From Aequoribacter sp003520285 (GTDB lineage: Bacteria; Pseudomonadota; Gammaproteobacteria; Pseudomonadales; Halieaceae), in the NCBI GenBank assembly GCA_963966765.1, contig CAXAAR010000066.1, positions 1-12,957 on the forward strand: 12,957 nt of DNA, in the 5' to 3' direction. Numbering within the stretch: the first letter of the stretch is position 1; each line of letters starts with the position of its first letter. The translations under genes and the position numbers were made by a program. Under the pieces are notes generated by a model. It was not told the origin of the DNA. It did no database searches and saw nothing but the letters and a program-made list of their open reading frames with translations. This document shows, one piece after another, positions 1 through 7,348 of this stretch.

Positions 1-814
1 TCCGCTTACTGGTGACGGTAAAGTTCAAATTGAGACGACCGAACTCGTATTGATGGGGCACATGTCCGGTCGGTAAATGACGAATAAACCAGTCGTAGAG
101 CGGACGATGATCCTCAAATTCAAGGGAACACAAAGAGTGCGTAACACCCTCAATGGCATCTCCTTGCCCGTGAGCGAAATCGTAGGTGGGGTAGATCAAC
201 CAGGCGTCGCCCGTTTGATGATGAGTCACGCGCCGAATGCGGTACAAGATTGGATCGCGCAGGTTCATATTGGGGCTCGCCATATCAATTTTAGCCCGCA
301 ACACTCGGCTACCGTCATCGAAAAGCCCTGCTCGCATCTCGGCAAAAAGCCGCAAATTGGTATCGACATCTCGATCCCGATAGGGGCTGTTCTGACCGGG
401 CTCAGTCAATGTGCCCCGGTAAGCTCTGGCTTCATCGGCGCTAAGATCACAGACATACGCCAGGCCTTCTTTGATCAGTACACAGGCCCAGTCATAGAGC
501 GTATCGAAGTAGCTAGAGGCAAAACGGACCTCTCCGGACCACTGAAACCCAAGCCAGCGGATATCCTCTTGAATCGCGTGAATGTACTCGTCACTCTCTT
601 TTTCGGGGTTGGTATCGTCGAAACGCAAATGGCAGCGACCATCAAAACGCTCTGCCAAGCCGAAGTTAAGACAGATGGATTTCGCGTGTCCGATGTGAAG
701 AAACCCGTTCGGCTCTGGCGGGAATCGAGTCACCACTTCGGCAATCCGACCTTCTTTAAGATCGTTCACTACTAAGTTTTCTAGAAAATGATTGGGTCGC
801 TCCGACTCAGACAC
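1..814 (-). CDS. glnS: Glutaminyl-tRNA synthetase, N-terminal half (partial at window edge)
   Basis: Charges tRNA(Gln) with glutamine in the cytoplasm (class I aminoacyl-tRNA synthetase). The minus strand reads open for 271 codons from a GTG at 814-812 to the left edge, about half of the usual ~555 residues. Visible signatures are PPEPNGFLHIGH with HIGH at residues 40-43, LRFDDTNP, YRGTLT near residue 135, DMASP, HHQTG, THSLCSLEFEDHRPLYDW and, at the very edge, TSKR at residues 268-271. TSKR is the counterpart of the KMSKS-type ATP loop, and the numbering matches E. coli GlnRS. A GTG start is chosen because AGGA lies 7 bases upstream and no ATG is in frame ahead of it. The gene is divergent from ppiB. 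Identity is secure; the C-terminal anticodon-binding barrels lie outside the window. Confidence 0.96.
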   Translation of the reverse strand, partial: MSESERPNHFLENLVVNDLKEGRIAEVVTRFPPEPNGFLHIGHAKSICLNFGLAERFDGRCHLRFDDTNPEKESDEYIHAIQEDIRWLGFQWSGEVRFASSYFDTLYDWACVLIKEGLAYVCDLSADEARAYRGTLTEPGQNSPYRDRDVDTNLRLFAEMRAGLFDDGSRVLRAKIDMASPNMNLRDPILYRIRRVTHHQTGDAWLIYPTYDFAHGQGDAIEGVTHSLCSLEFEDHRPLYDWFIRHLPTGHVPHQYEFGRLNLNFTVTSKR

Positions 815-837
815 GAAAAATTCCTGTTCATTGGGAA

Positions 838-850
838 AGCTGATATTATA
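838..850 (-). promoter_or_regulatory. Candidate glnS promoter (-10 element)
   Basis: The minus strand carries a perfect TATAAT at 850-845. Transcription would start near 838, leaving a leader of about 24 bases before the glnS GTG. No convincing -35 hexamer is found 16-18 bases upstream (best TATCTG), and there is no TGn extension, so a promoter here would lean on the -10 or on an activator. This is inference from sequence only. Confidence 0.4.
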
Positions 851-905
851 GCGCCCGACTGCCGCGACAGATAGGCATTATGTCGTGAAAGTCAGCCGCG
901 AAGTT

Positions 906-925
906 TTTTGCCGATAGGGGCAAAA
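906..925. repeat. 7-bp inverted repeat in the glnS/ppiB intergenic region
   Basis: TTTTGCC (906-912) and GGCAAAA (919-925) form a perfect inverted repeat around the 6-base centre GATAGG. It overlaps the -35 and spacer of the proposed ppiB promoter, so it could be the operator of a dimeric regulator. It could also be a chance hairpin. It is not followed by a T-run on the plus strand and is not a standard terminator there. Confidence 0.4.
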
Positions 926-936
926 GCCAGTACTAT
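908..936 (+). promoter_or_regulatory. Candidate ppiB-lpxH promoter
   Basis: TTGCCG (908-913, 4 of 6 to the -35 consensus) and TACTAT (931-936, 4 of 6 to the -10) are separated by an optimal 17 bases. The predicted start near 943 gives a ~33-base leader to the ppiB ATG. The match is moderate. Confidence 0.35.
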
Positions 937-975
937 TCCCCCACCTCTCTACTCAACCATAAAACTGAGTTTCAT

Positions 976-1470
976 ATGATCAAGATTTCCACCACATTCG
1001 GCGACATCACCGTTGAACTTAACGCCGACAAAGCGCCGATAACAGTTGCTAACTTTTTAGAATACGTCCGCGAAGGGCTCTACGATGGCACCATTTTTCA
1101 TCGTGTGATCGATAACTTCATGATCCAAGGCGGCGGATTTGATACCAACATGCAACAGAGAGCCACCAAAGCGGCTATCGAAAATGAGGCAGACAACGGT
1201 CTGCGCAATGAGTTCGGGACTTTAGCAATGGCTCGCACTATGGAGCCACATTCCGCCACAGCTCAGTTCTTTATTAACGTGAGTAATAACGAGTTTTTGA
1301 ACCACAGCGGCAAAAACATGCAGGGCTGGGGTTACGCTGTGTTCGGAACAGTGATCGATGGCACCGAAGTGCTCGATAAAATCCGTGCTCTACCCACGAC
1401 CTCACGCAACGGTCACCAAGATGTGCCGGTTGATACCGTCATCATTGAGTCGATCACTGAGATCGACTGA
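976..1470 (+). CDS. ppiB: Cytoplasmic peptidyl-prolyl cis-trans isomerase B (cyclophilin)
   Basis: Catalyses cis-trans isomerisation of X-Pro peptide bonds during protein folding. The 164-residue product matches the length of E. coli PpiB and is a single cyclophilin domain. It shows FHRVI (41-45, catalytic Arg43), FMIQGG (48-53, with Phe48 and Gln51 of the active site), AMAR (84-87), SATAQFFIN (93-101, Phe99 in the proline pocket) and WGYAVFG (118-124). There is no signal peptide, so this is the cytoplasmic form rather than periplasmic PpiA. The ATG at 976 places the cyclophilin core at the canonical distance; the ribosome binding site is weak (GAG about 6 bases upstream). lpxH begins 3 bases after the stop, so the two genes are very likely co-transcribed and translationally coupled. 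A ppiB-lpxH pair is common in gammaproteobacteria. Confidence 0.96.
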   Translation: MIKISTTFGDITVELNADKAPITVANFLEYVREGLYDGTIFHRVIDNFMIQGGGFDTNMQQRATKAAIENEADNGLRNEFGTLAMARTMEPHSATAQFFINVSNNEFLNHSGKNMQGWGYAVFGTVIDGTEVLDKIRALPTTSRNGHQDVPVDTVIIESITEID

Positions 1471-1473
1471 GCC

Positions 1474-2202
1474 ATGAAGGAGCGACTGTTCATCTCGGAT
1501 CTCCATCTGAGTGCTGCCGCTCCAGAGTTATTTGCGCTATTTCAGCGCGTTCTCGACCAGCATACCCAAGATATCGACCAGCTTTTTATTCTGGGCGATC
1601 TCGTGGATGCGTGGATAGGCGATGATGACGACTCAGCCTTTACACAAGAACTCAAATACACGCTCGCCGCATTACCTAAACGAGGTATTGAGCTGTTCTT
1701 TATGGCCGGCAATCGTGACTTTTTGCTCGGCCCAGACTTTCTAAGCCAAATCCCAGCCACCCTTTTGCCCGACCCCACCATTATTGAGGTGATGGGACAA
1801 CGGGTCTTGTTGACCCATGGAGATGGCCTCTGTACCGACGACGTATCGTATCAAGCCTTCAAATCTCAAGTCCGATCGCCCGACTGGCAATCGCAGTTTT
1901 TGAGTCAACCCTTAGCTCAGCGCCGTCTTACCGCCCAACACCTGCGGGAACTCAGCCAACACGCTAGCGCAACGAAGGCAGAAACCATTATGGATGTGAA
2001 CGCCGATGCCGTGGACTCGCTCATGGCGGAGCACCACGTGAGTGTCATCATCCACGGGCATACTCACCGACCAGCTCGACACCCACTGAGCGACATGCGC
2101 GAAAGAATCGTGTTGGGTGACTGGTCTACCGAGACGCCGCCTTGGGCCTGCCGCAGCGGTTCAAACGGACTGATCTTTCAAACTCTGGCAACACTGAGCT
2201 GA
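1474..2202 (+). CDS. lpxH: UDP-2,3-diacylglucosamine diphosphatase LpxH
   Basis: Hydrolyses UDP-2,3-diacylglucosamine to lipid X plus UMP, the fourth step of lipid A (outer-membrane LPS) synthesis, at the inner face of the cytoplasmic membrane. The 242-residue product is a calcineurin-like metallophosphoesterase with the full set of metal-binding blocks: DLH (Asp9, His11), GDLVD (Asp42), GNRD (Asn80, Arg81), HGD (His115) and HGHTHRP (His194, His196, His198). The region between about residues 125 and 170 corresponds to the helical lid of LpxH. Length and motif spacing match the E. coli enzyme within a residue or two. Its presence implies an LPS-bearing Gram-negative cell. The ATG lies 3 bases after the ppiB stop, so translation probably relies on coupling. 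The last 25 coding bases overlap the 3' end of miaE on the other strand. Confidence 0.96.
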   Translation: MKERLFISDLHLSAAAPELFALFQRVLDQHTQDIDQLFILGDLVDAWIGDDDDSAFTQELKYTLAALPKRGIELFFMAGNRDFLLGPDFLSQIPATLLPDPTIIEVMGQRVLLTHGDGLCTDDVSYQAFKSQVRSPDWQSQFLSQPLAQRRLTAQHLRELSQHASATKAETIMDVNADAVDSLMAEHHVSVIIHGHTHRPARHPLSDMRERIVLGDWSTETPPWACRSGSNGLIFQTLATLS

Positions 2203-2819
2203 ACAGGCACGCCAGAGTGAAATCGGAACTCTGCATCTGGCCGAGTGATGAGATCAGCCTCTAGCTCAAGAAAAAAATCGCTTCTCTGGCGCACTGCCGA
2301 TACGCCAGAAATAGACTCTGCGAGAGTTAAATAATCTAAAAAGTGCCGCGCCTCTGACTTCAGTAAAGACAGGTAGAACGCCGCAAGCTCGCTATCCAGA
2401 TAAGGTGCTAATGCACTAAAGCGCTCGCAACTGCGGGCTTCGATCACCGCCCCGACAATTAGGGTGTCTACCAATCTCTCTGGCTCTTGCTTCGACACTC
2501 GATCACGAAGCTCACCAGCATAGCGCGATGCGGTCAGCTGGGGATACTTGATCCCGCGCTTTATCATCAGTGCGTGAACTTGCTCAAAGTGCCGCAATTC
2601 CTCTCGAGCAAGCCGAGACAGCTTTTGCAACAATTGAGGAACCTCAACGTAGCGATACATGAGGTTCAGCGCGGTTGATGCTGCCTTTTTTTCGCAGTTT
2701 GCGTGGTCAATAAGAAGGGTTTCTTGCTCTTGAAGAGCACGTTCCAACCATGCATCGGGTGTCGCGACCCGCAGAAAATTGTGAATGGGGGTCAGATCAA
2801 CTTGAGTATTACTGCTCAC
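2178..2819 (-). CDS. miaE: tRNA-(ms2io6A37) hydroxylase MiaE
   Basis: An oxygen-dependent, non-haem diiron enzyme that hydroxylates the isopentenyl side chain of ms2i6A at position 37 of tRNAs reading U-initial codons. The product is 213 residues from the chosen start and all helical, with a ferritin-like ligand pattern: Glu43 (in CEKKAAS), Glu74 and His77 (EELRH), Glu127 (IEARSCERF), and Glu156 and His159 (SEARH). That is two ExxH pairs plus two single glutamates, as the family requires. The frame stays open upstream to 2882, but the GTG at 2819-2817 is preferred. A G-rich GGGGGGAA sits about 7 bases before it, and the resulting protein starts just ahead of the conserved region. It overlaps the end of the DUF1289 gene by 11 bases, implying coupled translation. 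Function rests on family recognition. Confidence 0.87.
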   Translation of the reverse strand: MSSNTQVDLTPIHNFLRVATPDAWLERALQEQETLLIDHANCEKKAASTALNLMYRYVEVPQLLQKLSRLAREELRHFEQVHALMIKRGIKYPQLTASRYAGELRDRVSKQEPERLVDTLIVGAVIEARSCERFSALAPYLDSELAAFYLSLLKSEARHFLDYLTLAESISGVSAVRQRSDFFLELEADLITRPDAEFRFHSGVPVQLSVARV

Positions 2820-3276
2820 TGGACATTCCCCCCAAGAAATAGCGCTCATAGTGGGCTTTCGAAAGCTGGAAATACTCGTCATCCACTGTATCTCGCAAGG
2901 CTTTTAAGGGCATGGCGTAATAGTCTGATTGGACCTCAAACCCAAACGCCTGAGTATTCTTAATCTGCCCCGCCCCTGCTTTTAATAGGGCAAAGACCCA
3001 GCAGAGCGGTTCGTGTGACTCATCGTAGCGAATAAGCTGCAACGCTAGCTGCTGGCGCAATAGGTTTTCATCAACCACCTCGAAGTAGTTGCCCATGCAC
3101 TGTGCTAAAAATCGACTTAATCGTCGATCAACGATGCGCTTCTGCTCTGTTCGATAACCGTTCCAATCCACCACTTCATGCACAAATCGTTTGCAACCGC
3201 GACAGACCAAGTCACCGATGCCGGTAGAGCAAACGCCGATGCAGGGTGTCTTGACGGGTTGATCTAAAGAAGGCAT
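2809..3276 (-). CDS. DUF1289-family cysteine-cluster protein
   Basis: A conserved protein of unknown function, 155 residues. The N-terminus carries the DUF1289 signature TPCIGVC...CRGCKR, with four cysteines (12, 16, 25, 28) in a CxxxC...CxxC spacing suited to a metal or Fe-S centre. RTEQKRIVDRR follows. The remaining ~110 residues have no motif I can name. The frame extends to a TTG at 3303, but the ATG at 3276 is preferred. A likely promoter starts transcription near 3296, which would exclude the TTG, and the cysteine motif usually lies close to the N-terminus. The gene is followed directly by miaE with an 11-base overlap, suggesting a shared transcript and perhaps a role linked to tRNA modification or its metal centre. 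That link is inference from position only. Confidence 0.82.
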   Translation of the reverse strand: MPSLDQPVKTPCIGVCSTGIGDLVCRGCKRFVHEVVDWNGYRTEQKRIVDRRLSRFLAQCMGNYFEVVDENLLRQQLALQLIRYDESHEPLCWVFALLKAGAGQIKNTQAFGFEVQSDYYAMPLKALRDTVDDEYFQLSKAHYERYFLGGMSSEQ

Positions 3277-3302
3277 TGCGATGAGGTTCCGGCAAAACAG
3301 CA

Positions 3303-3331
3303 ATACTAGGGAAAGCTATCGTATTTGCCAA
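3303..3331 (-). promoter_or_regulatory. Candidate promoter for the DUF1289-miaE pair
   Basis: On the minus strand, TTGGCA (3331-3326, 5 of 6 to the -35 consensus) is followed after exactly 17 bases by TAGTAT (3308-3303, 4 of 6 to the -10). Transcription would begin near 3296, giving a leader of about 20 bases before the ATG at 3276. Confidence 0.45.
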
Positions 3332-3419
3332 CTTTAAATCCGAGCCGTCGGAGCTTGCCATCGATCCAATGAATGATCCCTATTATTGCGACTTCATTCC
3401 ACCCAGCAGACCCATACGG

Positions 3420-3425
3420 TATACT
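3420..3425 (+). promoter_or_regulatory. Candidate acnB -10 element
   Basis: TATACT (5 of 6 to the consensus) lies so that transcription would start near 3432, about 37 bases ahead of the acnB GTG. No good -35 hexamer stands 16-18 bases upstream (best TTCCAC), so a regulator-dependent or different promoter is possible. Confidence 0.28.
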
Positions 3426-3456
3426 GGCGTTTCGTATTGCCGACCCGACCATCACC

Positions 3457-3462
3457 AAGGAG
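3457..3462 (+). promoter_or_regulatory. Ribosome binding site that fixes the acnB start
   Basis: AAGGAG ends 6 bases before the GTG at 3469, an ideal spacing. The in-frame ATG at 3463 abuts the motif with no spacer and so cannot use it. This decides for GTG and against both the ATG at 3463 and the far-upstream ATG at 3373. Confidence 0.85.
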
Positions 3463-3468
3463 ATGCAC

Positions 3469-6081
3469 GTGCTAGAAGCCTATCGCGCCCATGTTGCAGA
3501 ACGCGCCGCTGAAAAAATTCCACCCAAGCCACTTGATGCCGAGCAAGTAGCGGCACTGGTAGAGCTACTGAAGGCCCCGCCAGCAGGTGAAGAAGCCTTT
3601 TTACTCGACTTAATCAGCCATCGCGTTCCACCAGGTGTCGATGAAGCCGCTTATGTCAAAGCTGCTTTTTTGAGCGCTATTGTTAAAGGCGACGATCATT
3701 CGCCGCTCATCGATCAGGCCACAGCTGTCTCACTTTTGGGTAACATGCATGGCGGTTACAACATCGAAGCACTGGTAGAGTTACTGCAAAGCCCTGATTT
3801 AGCGGAACTTGCAGCCAAAGAACTGAAGCACACCCTGCTCGTGTTCGATGCCTTTCATGACGTCGAAGAATTGGCGCGATCGGGCAACGTTCACGCAGAA
3901 TCGGTGATGCAATCTTGGGCCGCAGGAGAATGGTTTACATCTCGTCCTGATGTCCCAGGCTCAATCAAAATGAGCGTATTCAAAGTCACGGGCGAGACCA
4001 ATACTGACGATTTATCACCTGCGCCCGACGCGTGGTCACGACCGGATATTCCTCTGCATGCGCGCGCCATGTACAAAATGACTCGTGAGGGTCTTACCCC
4101 AGAACAGCATGGTGAAGTTGGCCCCATGCAGCAGATCGCAGATATCAAAGCGAAAGGGCTGCCCGTCGCTTTTGTGGGCGATGTCGTTGGCACAGGATCA
4201 TCTCGAAAATCGGCAACCAACAGCGTTCTTTGGTTCTTTGGCGACGATATCGAGGGCGTGCCCAACAAGCGTGCCGGTGGCGTTTGTATCGGTGGAAAAA
4301 TTGCACCCATTTTCTATAACACAATGGAAGATGCCGGCGCCCTCGTTTTTGAAGCACCGGTCGATGATCTTCACATGGGTGATGTCATTGATATCCGCCC
4401 ATACGAAGGCAAGATATTAGATGAAAATGGCAATAAAATCAGCACTTTCGAGTTAAAATCTCAAGTATTACTTGACGAGGTTCGGGCAGGCGGACGCATC
4501 AATCTCATCATCGGACGCGGGTTAACCACGAAGGCTCGGGAATCTCTGGGGCTACCAGTGACCGATCTATTCCGAGTACCTGATCAGCCTGCAAACTCCA
4601 ACAAAGGATTCACTCTGGCACAAAAAATGGTGGGACGTGCCTGCGGAACCGATGGTATTCGACCTGGCACCTACTGTGAGCCACGAATGACCACTGTCGG
4701 CTCACAGGACACCACCGGACCGATGACGCGAGATGAACTCAAAGATTTGGCCTGCCTCGGCTTTTCGGCTGATTTGACGATGCAGAGCTTCTGCCATACT
4801 GCGGCCTATCCAAAGCCAGTCGATATCGATACCCAACACACCCTCCCCGACTTCATCATGACTCGAGGAGGCGTTTCACTGCGCCCAGGTGACGGTATCA
4901 TTCACTCTTGGCTCAATCGGATGCTGCTACCTGATACCGTGGGCACCGGTGGGGATTCACACACACGATTCCCGATGGGTATTTCATTTCCTGCCGGCTC
5001 TGGTTTAGTCGCCTTTGCTGCAGCCACAGGTGTGATGCCGCTCGATATGCCCGAGTCGGTTTTGGTGCGTTTTAGCGGCAAGATGCAACCCGGCATTACC
5101 CTGCGCGATTTAGTTCACGCAATCCCCTACTACGCTATCCAAGAAGGCCTCCTCACCGTCGACAAGAAAGGCAAAAAGAACATATTTTCGGGTCGGATAC
5201 TTGAGATTGAAGGTCTTAACCACCTCACTGTTGAACAAGCCTTCGAGCTATCAGATGCCTCTGCAGAACGCTCTGCTGGGGGCTGTACCATCGACCTATC
5301 ACAAGAATCGGTGGCCGAATATCTGCAGTCCAATATCGTATTGCTGCGTTCTATGATCGCTGACGGCTACGGCGATGCGCGAACACTTGAACGCCGCGCA
5401 AGAGCGATGGAAGATTGGCTCGCAAATCCTTCTCTGATGCGCGCAGATGCGGATGCTGAATACGCTGCGATCATCGAGATCAACTTAGATGACATCAAAG
5501 AGCCTATCGTCTGCGCTCCAAACGACCCCGATGACGCTCGCTTGTTATCTGAAGTCGCCGGAGACGTGGTCAACGAGGTATTCATTGGTAGCTGTATGAC
5601 GAATATTGGGCACTTCAGAGCGGCTGGCAAACTCCTCGAAGCTCATAAGGGCACCATGGCAACTCGCCTTTGGCTAGCCCCTCCAACCAAAATGGATGAG
5701 CATCAGCTCATGGAAGAAGGGTACTACAATATTTTTGGGCGTGCTGGCGCACGAATGGAGATGCCAGGGTGTTCATTGTGCATGGGCAACCAGGCACGGG
5801 TTGCGCCGAATTCAACGGTACTCTCTACTTCGACCCGCAACTTCCCCAACCGATTGGGTGATGGAGCCAATGTGTACCTCACGTCAGCCGAGTTAGCCGC
5901 TGTGGGTGCCATTTTGGGTCGACTACCGACACCGGCAGAATATCTAGAATACGCTGATAAGCTCGATGCCATGGCCGATGACATCTACCGATACATGAAT
6001 TTTGATCAGATGGCCTCGTTCCTGAAAAGCGCCGAGGACGGCAAGCGAATTGGTGCTGTTCAGATCGAAGAAGTCGCGTAG
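3469..6081 (+). CDS. acnB: Bifunctional aconitate hydratase 2 / 2-methylisocitrate dehydratase
   Basis: Interconverts citrate and isocitrate through cis-aconitate in the TCA cycle; AcnB enzymes also dehydrate 2-methylisocitrate. From the GTG start the product is 870 residues (E. coli AcnB: 865) and begins (M)LEAYR, the family's usual N-terminus. Domain order is that of the B type: a HEAT-like N-terminal domain (about 1-160), the swivel domain (about 163-385, with GSSRKSATNS), then the catalytic domain with GTGGDSHTRFP. The [4Fe-4S] ligands are Cys709 (GSCMTN), Cys768 and Cys771 (PGCSLCMGN), within one residue of E. coli numbering. SRNFPNRLG appears here as STRNFPNRLG. The frame is intact. It appears monocistronic, with its own upstream region and a strong terminator behind it. 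Confidence 0.97.
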   Translation: MLEAYRAHVAERAAEKIPPKPLDAEQVAALVELLKAPPAGEEAFLLDLISHRVPPGVDEAAYVKAAFLSAIVKGDDHSPLIDQATAVSLLGNMHGGYNIEALVELLQSPDLAELAAKELKHTLLVFDAFHDVEELARSGNVHAESVMQSWAAGEWFTSRPDVPGSIKMSVFKVTGETNTDDLSPAPDAWSRPDIPLHARAMYKMTREGLTPEQHGEVGPMQQIADIKAKGLPVAFVGDVVGTGSSRKSATNSVLWFFGDDIEGVPNKRAGGVCIGGKIAPIFYNTMEDAGALVFEAPVDDLHMGDVIDIRPYEGKILDENGNKISTFELKSQVLLDEVRAGGRINLIIGRGLTTKARESLGLPVTDLFRVPDQPANSNKGFTLAQKMVGRACGTDGIRPGTYCEPRMTTVGSQDTTGPMTRDELKDLACLGFSADLTMQSFCHTAAYPKPVDIDTQHTLPDFIMTRGGVSLRPGDGIIHSWLNRMLLPDTVGTGGDSHTRFPMGISFPAGSGLVAFAAATGVMPLDMPESVLVRFSGKMQPGITLRDLVHAIPYYAIQEGLLTVDKKGKKNIFSGRILEIEGLNHLTVEQAFELSDASAERSAGGCTIDLSQESVAEYLQSNIVLLRSMIADGYGDARTLERRARAMEDWLANPSLMRADADAEYAAIIEINLDDIKEPIVCAPNDPDDARLLSEVAGDVVNEVFIGSCMTNIGHFRAAGKLLEAHKGTMATRLWLAPPTKMDEHQLMEEGYYNIFGRAGARMEMPGCSLCMGNQARVAPNSTVLSTSTRNFPNRLGDGANVYLTSAELAAVGAILGRLPTPAEYLEYADKLDAMADDIYRYMNFDQMASFLKSAEDGKRIGAVQIEEVA

Positions 6082-6095
6082 CATTCTCCCACACG

Positions 6096-6121
6096 AAAAA
6101 GCCGCCCAAGGGCGGCTTTTT
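6096..6121. terminator. Bidirectional intrinsic terminator between acnB and metZ
   Basis: A GCCGCC/GGCGGC stem (6101-6106 and 6111-6116) closes a CAAG tetraloop, flanked by five A (6096-6100) and five T (6117-6121). The symmetry gives a GC-rich hairpin with a U-tract on both strands. It can therefore end acnB from the left and the long trpA-metZ operon from the right. Confidence 0.92.
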
Positions 6122-6140
6122 ATTACCGATCAATCCGAAG

Positions 6141-7337
6141 TTATAGTGATAAGCGAGACAAACCGCGACGAAGATCGTTTTTGATATCGTTGACCGATTC
6201 TAGACCCACTGACAGCCGAATTAGATTCTCACCGATCCCAGCAGCACCCCTCTCCTCCTGGCTCAAACGCCCATGCGTTGTCGTCGCAGGATGCACAATG
6301 GTCGTCTTCGCGTCGCCAAGATTGGCCGTTAAACTCAACCACTCAACGCCATTAATACAGGCCCACGCTTGCTCTCGTCCACCCCGGACTGCAAAACTCA
6401 GGACCCCGCCAAAGGCTGATTGCTGCCGCTTCGCCAACACATGATCGGGGTGGCTTTCGAGACCCGTATAGTTAACCTCGACCACCTCTGGTTGCGCGGC
6501 AAGCCATTGAGCGATCGCGAGCGCGTTCTCGCTGTGTTTGTGCATCCGCAACGATAAGGTCTCAAGTCCCTTCAGAAAAACCCACGCGTTAAACGCACTC
6601 ATAGTAGGCCCACAGGTTCTCAAGAAGGCTCTTACCGCGGCCATATCTTCGGCCCCACCGACGACAGCACCACCAAGGCAACGGCCCTGGCCATCAATAT
6701 ATTTCGTTGCCGAATGAATCACTAAGTCGGCACCAAAAGACAAAGGGGTCTGCAAGGCCGGCGTACAAAAACAGTTGTCCACCATGAGTTTTGCGCCTGT
6801 GTCCGAGGCCAGAGCGGCAAAGGCCGCAATATCAGCAACTCGGCACAAAGGATTCGACGGCGTCTCTAGGTACAGCAGGCGCGTTTTGTCGTTGCTGACT
6901 GCTCGCCAGGCAGCCAGATCGGTCAAGGGAGCAAAGTGCGTCTTTACCCCGAACTTCGACAAATAGTTAGCAAACAAACCGGTGGTCGATCCAAACACAT
7001 CTTGCGAGCAAATCACTTCATCGCCTGCGCGCAACAGCGCCATGCACGTGGATAGAATAGCTGCCATCCCCGATGCGGTTGCAACGGCATCCTCACCACC
7101 CTCGAGAGCTGCGATGCGCGACTCAAACAAATCGACGGTTGGATTCGTATAGCGCGCATAAACAGGACCCTCGACGTCACCGCGGAACCGCGCTGCCGCA
7201 TCCTCTGCACTATCGAATAAATAGCTCGAGGTGAGGTACATCGGCTCACTGTGCTCTCCGAACTGGCTCCGTTCAAATCCGGCCCTGATGGCTATCGTTT
7301 CTAGATCATACTGAGGCTTATCGCTACTGTTATTCAC
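6141..7337 (-). CDS. metZ: O-succinylhomoserine sulfhydrylase
   Basis: A PLP enzyme of the Cys/Met metabolism family that makes homocysteine directly from O-succinylhomoserine and sulfide, bypassing cystathionine. The 398-residue product shows YARYTNPT (60-67, phosphate-binding Tyr and Arg), ASGMAA (88-93), VDNCF (186-190, the Asp that pairs with the pyridine nitrogen) and SATKYIDGQGR with the Schiff-base Lys212. The C-terminus has THGRLS and IGENLIRLSVGLE, as in Pseudomonas MetZ. Family members (MetB, MetC, MetY) are similar; MetZ is chosen for overall resemblance and for the purF-metZ arrangement known in pseudomonads. The GTG start at 7337 is preceded by GGAG 6 bases upstream, 11 bases after the purF stop. 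It is the last gene of the operon, followed by the shared terminator. Confidence 0.92.
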   Translation of the reverse strand: MNNSSDKPQYDLETIAIRAGFERSQFGEHSEPMYLTSSYLFDSAEDAAARFRGDVEGPVYARYTNPTVDLFESRIAALEGGEDAVATASGMAAILSTCMALLRAGDEVICSQDVFGSTTGLFANYLSKFGVKTHFAPLTDLAAWRAVSNDKTRLLYLETPSNPLCRVADIAAFAALASDTGAKLMVDNCFCTPALQTPLSFGADLVIHSATKYIDGQGRCLGGAVVGGAEDMAAVRAFLRTCGPTMSAFNAWVFLKGLETLSLRMHKHSENALAIAQWLAAQPEVVEVNYTGLESHPDHVLAKRQQSAFGGVLSFAVRGGREQAWACINGVEWLSLTANLGDAKTTIVHPATTTHGRLSQEERGAAGIGENLIRLSVGLESVNDIKNDLRRGLSRLSL

Positions 7338-7348
7338 GCCCGTCTCCG

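Noticed and set aside
77..775. 232-codon open frame on the plus strand
   Set aside because: It lies wholly antisense to glnS, whose translation is clearly a conserved GlnRS. The plus-strand product resembles no protein family and has no ribosome binding site.
906..925. Inverted repeat as an intrinsic terminator
   Set aside because: No T-run follows GGCAAAA on the plus strand. It lies upstream of both flanking genes, so no gene ends there in either direction.
2820..2882. miaE start further upstream (ATG-like codons up to 2882)
   Set aside because: It would lengthen the overlap with the DUF1289 gene to 74 bases without adding conserved residues, and the strong G-rich ribosome binding site points to the GTG at 2819.
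3277..3303. Longer DUF1289 protein from TTG at 3303
   Set aside because: The TTG overlaps the proposed -10 hexamer and would precede the transcription start; the ATG at 3276 fits the family better.
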